From the NCBI GenBank assembly GCA_018266215.1, contig JAFEAV010000027.1:1-64000 (forward strand): 64,000 nt of DNA, given 5' to 3'. Positions within the stretch are counted from its first letter, which is position 1, and each line of letters opens with the position of its first letter. The stretch comes from Cyanobacteria bacterium SZAS LIN-3. Lineage in GTDB: Bacteria > Cyanobacteriota > Vampirovibrionia > Obscuribacterales > Obscuribacteraceae. Below the pieces are notes generated by a model, which saw nothing but the letters and a program-made list of their open reading frames with translations, did not search any database and had not been told where the DNA came from. Position numbers and translations under genes: made by a program. Of this stretch, positions 61,593 to 64,000 are shown piece by piece.

Positions 61593-62387
61593 CTACTTCC
61601 TGGGTATTCCAACGCCGCGGCCGAAGGTTTCCAGCGCCTCTTCGCTCTGGCGTCGGCCGGTCTCGCCGGTAACCACAGTGCGCACCGAGTCGGCCTTTTT
61701 GTAGCCGGGCGGCAGATTGAAAATCTCAGGCGAAACGCTCAGGCTTTCTATCTTTGAAGTTGAGATAAACTGCTCCCGACTGCCTATAGTGTTGGTGCCG
61801 CTGAGAAAATCATTGTGCTCGGATACGGCGTCGAAAGCCAGGGTTATACCACCATTGGTCGGCATTTTATAAATGGCATAAATAGCTGCCTCAACCTGGC
61901 GCGGGGCATTGAGGGCCCGGTCCAGAGGCAGATACTTGAAGGTTTCTCTTGCCGCCGTCAGGCGCACGGCCTTGAGACCACAAAAATCAAAATCGGACCT
62001 GCGATAAGGTCCCCGATCAGGAAGCCGTGATCTTTTACCCACCAGAAAATTGGAAACAAGCCCGGTATCGCTCAGCTGCGACAGGCTCTCGGAAAAGTAG
62101 ATTTTTTCGTCCGGGCGATAAATGTTGATCTTCCACTCCGGCGCCCTGGCCACAACTACAAATTTGAGAGTGCCGGTGTTAACAAGACGCATTCCGTCTG
62201 CGGCTATGGTAAGTTCATTGGTGCCATAAAAATAGTGCTTCTGATAGAGCTTCAAAGCTTTTTCGGTGGGCGCCGCCAGCGCTGCCAGTGTGAGCGCATT
62301 CCAGGACAAACAAAAGCTGTAGAGAGCTGCTATCGCAAAGGACAGACCGGCAGTTTTGCATCGGACAAATCTACTTGGAATGAGCAA
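61593..62387 (-). CDS. Secreted protein of unknown function, paralog of the gene at 45068
   Basis: A 264-residue exported protein from a TTG at 62387, 11 bp after the SGNH gene stop and with GAGG 8 nt before it. The signal is GLSFAIAALYSFCLSWNALT. The mature part (LTIAADGMRLVNTGTLKFVV, ARAPEWKINIYRPDEKIYF, LPPGYKKADSVRTVVTG) matches the 45068 protein in the same order. There are fewer cysteines than in that copy. Probably coexpressed with the upstream SGNH hydrolase; function unknown. Confidence 0.65.
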   Translation of the reverse strand: MLIPSRFVRCKTAGLSFAIAALYSFCLSWNALTLAALAAPTEKALKLYQKHYFYGTNELTIAADGMRLVNTGTLKFVVVARAPEWKINIYRPDEKIYFSESLSQLSDTGLVSNFLVGKRSRLPDRGPYRRSDFDFCGLKAVRLTAARETFKYLPLDRALNAPRQVEAAIYAIYKMPTNGGITLAFDAVSEHNDFLSGTNTIGSREQFISTSKIESLSVSPEIFNLPPGYKKADSVRTVVTGETGRRQSEEALETFGRGVGIPRK

Positions 62388-62397
62388 TCAGCGCACC

Positions 62398-63654
62398 TCA
62401 GTCGAAAAGTTTGAGATCGATGGAATCGGCCATGGTCTTGTATCCTGCATCGTTAGGATGCAAATGATCACCGCAGTCGAGCGCACTGCGCAGGTGTGAG
62501 GGTCTGGCCGGATCCCGCACCACCTGGTCAAAATCAATCACTCCATCAAAAATATTGGCCTGCCGCACCCAGGTATTGAAGGCCTGACGCTGCGACTCGC
62601 CTGCTGGCGTCCAGTAGCCGGCAAAGCTTGTGCCTTCATAAGGTAAAAGAGTAGCGGCAATAAGTTTGACGCCGCGAGAGTGAGCACGCTCAAGCAGCTG
62701 GCACCAGGCCGCTTGCAATTGCTCGATCGTGACGGCTTGCTCATCCAGCGACATAGATGTGGGCTGGCCGATGTCGTTAATACCCTCCAGCAAAATCACG
62801 TGCGTCACCCCCGGCACCGCCAGGACATCACGGTCAAAACGAGACAGGGCATTGGGACCGAACATCGCCGGTGGCCGGTCGTGCAAAAGACGATTGCCGC
62901 TGATACCGGCATTGACGACGCTGAAAGTACGACCGTCAGTCGCCCCCCTCCGACGCTCAATCAATCGCTCGGCCAGGCGATCCGGCCAGCGCTTGTCGGC
63001 GTCCACGGTGGCGCCGTAGCCATCGGTTATGGAATCACCAAAAGCAACAATCGTTGTCGCCTTGCCCTGACTGAGTACATCCACACCACTGAGAAAAAAT
63101 CTGAACTTAGTTTCGGAGGGCGAAGCTAATTTTTCATCGGCGGTGAAGTCCCCGGTACTGGATATGTAGCCTGTCTGCACAGCCAGTGGATGCACCACCG
63201 CCGGGCCGGTCCAGCGCGGCACAAAAATACTGATGCCCAGGGTGGCAAGGTCTTCGACGGCCATATCAACAGGATCACTGAGGACCGGGGCGCCGGCGGG
63301 AACGATGATCGAGTCCTGACCGCCAAAGGTCAGCTTATGATCCGTTTCCCTTTTTATTGCTCCGCCGCCGGCCGCCAGAGCCACATGGGCAGCACCGATG
63401 ACTAATGGCTCCTGGCCGGTCTCATTGGTAAAGCGCACTCTTATACGCGTCCCGCCGCCGCTCAAACGAACAAACTGGCGAATGGTCTGATTGCTGATTT
63501 CCTGACCGACAGGGAAAACCGGACTGGCACCCCAGCTACCACTCCAGGAGCCGGCTTTGCCGGGAGATGCCAGGGCCGAGCCGGCGGACAGCGCAAGGAC
63601 AAGAGCACAGACCGGCCAGTAAGCTCTCCAACGCCCGGTACCGCATCCAGCCAT
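62398..63654 (-). CDS. Secreted SGNH/GDSL-type hydrolase
   Basis: A 418-residue exported hydrolase. The ATG at 63654 gives a signal peptide (WPVCALVLALSAGSALA) and follows GAGGGTG; the frame remains open further upstream. An N-terminal beta domain (LSGGGTRIRVRFTNETGQEP) precedes the SGNH domain: block I IVAFGDSITDGYGATVD with the nucleophile Ser, NAGISGNRLL (block II Gly and Asn), block III GINDIGQ, and block V CGDHLHPNDAGY with catalytic Asp and His. Such enzymes deacylate sugars, lipids or rhamnogalacturonan. It heads a two-gene operon with the 61593 gene. Confidence 0.88.
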   Translation of the reverse strand: MAGCGTGRWRAYWPVCALVLALSAGSALASPGKAGSWSGSWGASPVFPVGQEISNQTIRQFVRLSGGGTRIRVRFTNETGQEPLVIGAAHVALAAGGGAIKRETDHKLTFGGQDSIIVPAGAPVLSDPVDMAVEDLATLGISIFVPRWTGPAVVHPLAVQTGYISSTGDFTADEKLASPSETKFRFFLSGVDVLSQGKATTIVAFGDSITDGYGATVDADKRWPDRLAERLIERRRGATDGRTFSVVNAGISGNRLLHDRPPAMFGPNALSRFDRDVLAVPGVTHVILLEGINDIGQPTSMSLDEQAVTIEQLQAAWCQLLERAHSRGVKLIAATLLPYEGTSFAGYWTPAGESQRQAFNTWVRQANIFDGVIDFDQVVRDPARPSHLRSALDCGDHLHPNDAGYKTMADSIDLKLFD

Positions 63655-63737
63655 AGCACTTTGCACCCTCAAGACTCGCCTCTTAAGTCTAGCGCGAATG
63701 ACCGATCGAGAATCGATAGATGGACTAAAATATCCGC

Positions 63738-64000
63738 ATGCACAACAACCCAACAACAAAACACGACCCCAGATATAAAGACAAACTGGTGGAAATTGTC
63801 TCCTCCGCAGACATTCCCGCTCGCTGGCACGGCACGCACATCGAGCAGGTGATTCAGGCGCAAAATCTGGGTTATCCGCTCCACCCCCAGCCCATACCGC
63901 GGGTGCTTATCGTCACCTGCATGGAATACCGCTATTCCATGCCCGTGCCCTCAAACTACGCCTATGTCATACGCACCCCGGGAGGTCGCTTGATCGGCTC
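63738..64000 (+). CDS. Carbonic-anhydrase-like protein, cut by the window edge
   Basis: An open frame from an ATG at 63738 reads 87 codons to the window end without a stop. After a hydrophilic start (MHNNPTTKHDPRYKDK), it reaches VLIVTCMEYRYSMPVPSNYA and VIRTPGGRL. In beta-carbonic anhydrases the zinc-site strand reads CMDSR, with Cys and Asp contacting the metal, and is followed by A-x-V-I-R-N-A-G; here CMEYR and VIRTPGG match in order and spacing, with Glu for Asp. It could be a divergent beta-carbonic anhydrase or a non-catalytic relative. The His and second Cys ligands would lie beyond the edge. Confidence 0.55.
   Translation, partial: MHNNPTTKHDPRYKDKLVEIVSSADIPARWHGTHIEQVIQAQNLGYPLHPQPIPRVLIVTCMEYRYSMPVPSNYAYVIRTPGGRLIG

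Overview
This 64 kb window comes from a Gram-negative (diderm) bacterial chromosome. It encodes a TolC-type outer-membrane factor, a protein built of BamA-type POTRA repeats, several lipoproteins with clear lipoboxes, Sec and Tat export signals, and a LytR-CpsA-Psr (LCP) cell-wall enzyme. Many genes start at GTG or TTG. The gene mix is Ser/Thr kinases (one fused to a PAS domain), Planctomycetes-style DUF1800/DUF1501 secreted pairs, DUF6745-like and PcfJ-like proteins, secreted TPR proteins and many lineage-specific secreted unknowns. This suggests a large-genome environmental lineage such as the non-photosynthetic Cyanobacteriota relatives (Vampirovibrionia/Melainabacteria, Obscuribacterales-like). 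That assignment is inference from gene content; no rRNA or other taxonomic marker lies in the window. I recognised no tRNA, rRNA, CRISPR array, insertion sequence or prophage by eye.

Layout. 1-11 kb: the start of a leftward gene cut by the edge, a 463 bp non-coding stretch with a 13-bp tandem repeat, an M48 peptidase with TPR tail, a Kelch-like lipoprotein, a DHH phosphoesterase-like protein, a TolC protein coupled to a secreted partner, and a TadE/TadG-like three-gene operon. 11-17 kb: two homologous two-component modules in mirror-image orientation, each a divergent response-regulator/histidine-kinase pair, separated by an aldo/keto reductase and a small unknown gene and accompanied by two PhoB-box-like direct repeats. 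17-24 kb: a UvrA2-type ABC protein, a membrane protein made of four copies of one motif, and two secreted TPR proteins, one with an apparent frameshift in its signal peptide. 24-28 kb: GlcG/HbpS-like protein, then a DUF1800/DUF1501 operon with a membrane partner, then a Mpo1-like protein. 28-29 kb: an AbiEi-type regulator behind a perfect 38-bp palindrome.

29-38 kb: a short FtsH-like protease, a DUF6745-like protein with its small His-rich partner, a secreted HExxH protein, MscL, a membrane protein with a PcfJ-like protein, and an anchored GNAT acetyltransferase. 38-46 kb: a YiiM-like MOSC protein, an alpha/beta hydrolase, a POTRA/LRR pair, an XRE regulator, a stand-alone receiver, secreted YbjQ-like and paralogous unknown proteins, and a small His/Lys-rich protein with a strong terminator. 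46-54 kb: LCP enzyme with MFS exporter, a Ser/Thr kinase with a C-terminal sensor-like region, an EF-hand-like protein, and gluconokinase overlapping a convergent MFS importer. 54-64 kb: an anchored secreted-type protein, a RelA/SpoT-like protein divergent from a PAS-Ser/Thr kinase, an FMN reductase, a DUF2807 lipoprotein, another MFS exporter, a stand-alone sigma region 4 protein, a secreted paralog, an SGNH hydrolase, and the start of a carbonic-anhydrase-like gene.

Themes: signalling is heavily represented (two full two-component systems, one stand-alone receiver, two Ser/Thr kinases, a (p)ppGpp-synthetase-like fold, a sigma-4 fragment). Cell-envelope and secreted proteins make up most of the rest. 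Three proteins share an N-terminal Ala/Gly-rich membrane-type segment fused to different C-terminal parts. The strongest leads are the AbiEi-type locus with its palindrome, the mirrored two-component modules with shared direct repeats, the RelA/SpoT-like/PAS-kinase pair, the stand-alone sigma-4 protein and the fourfold-repeat membrane protein.
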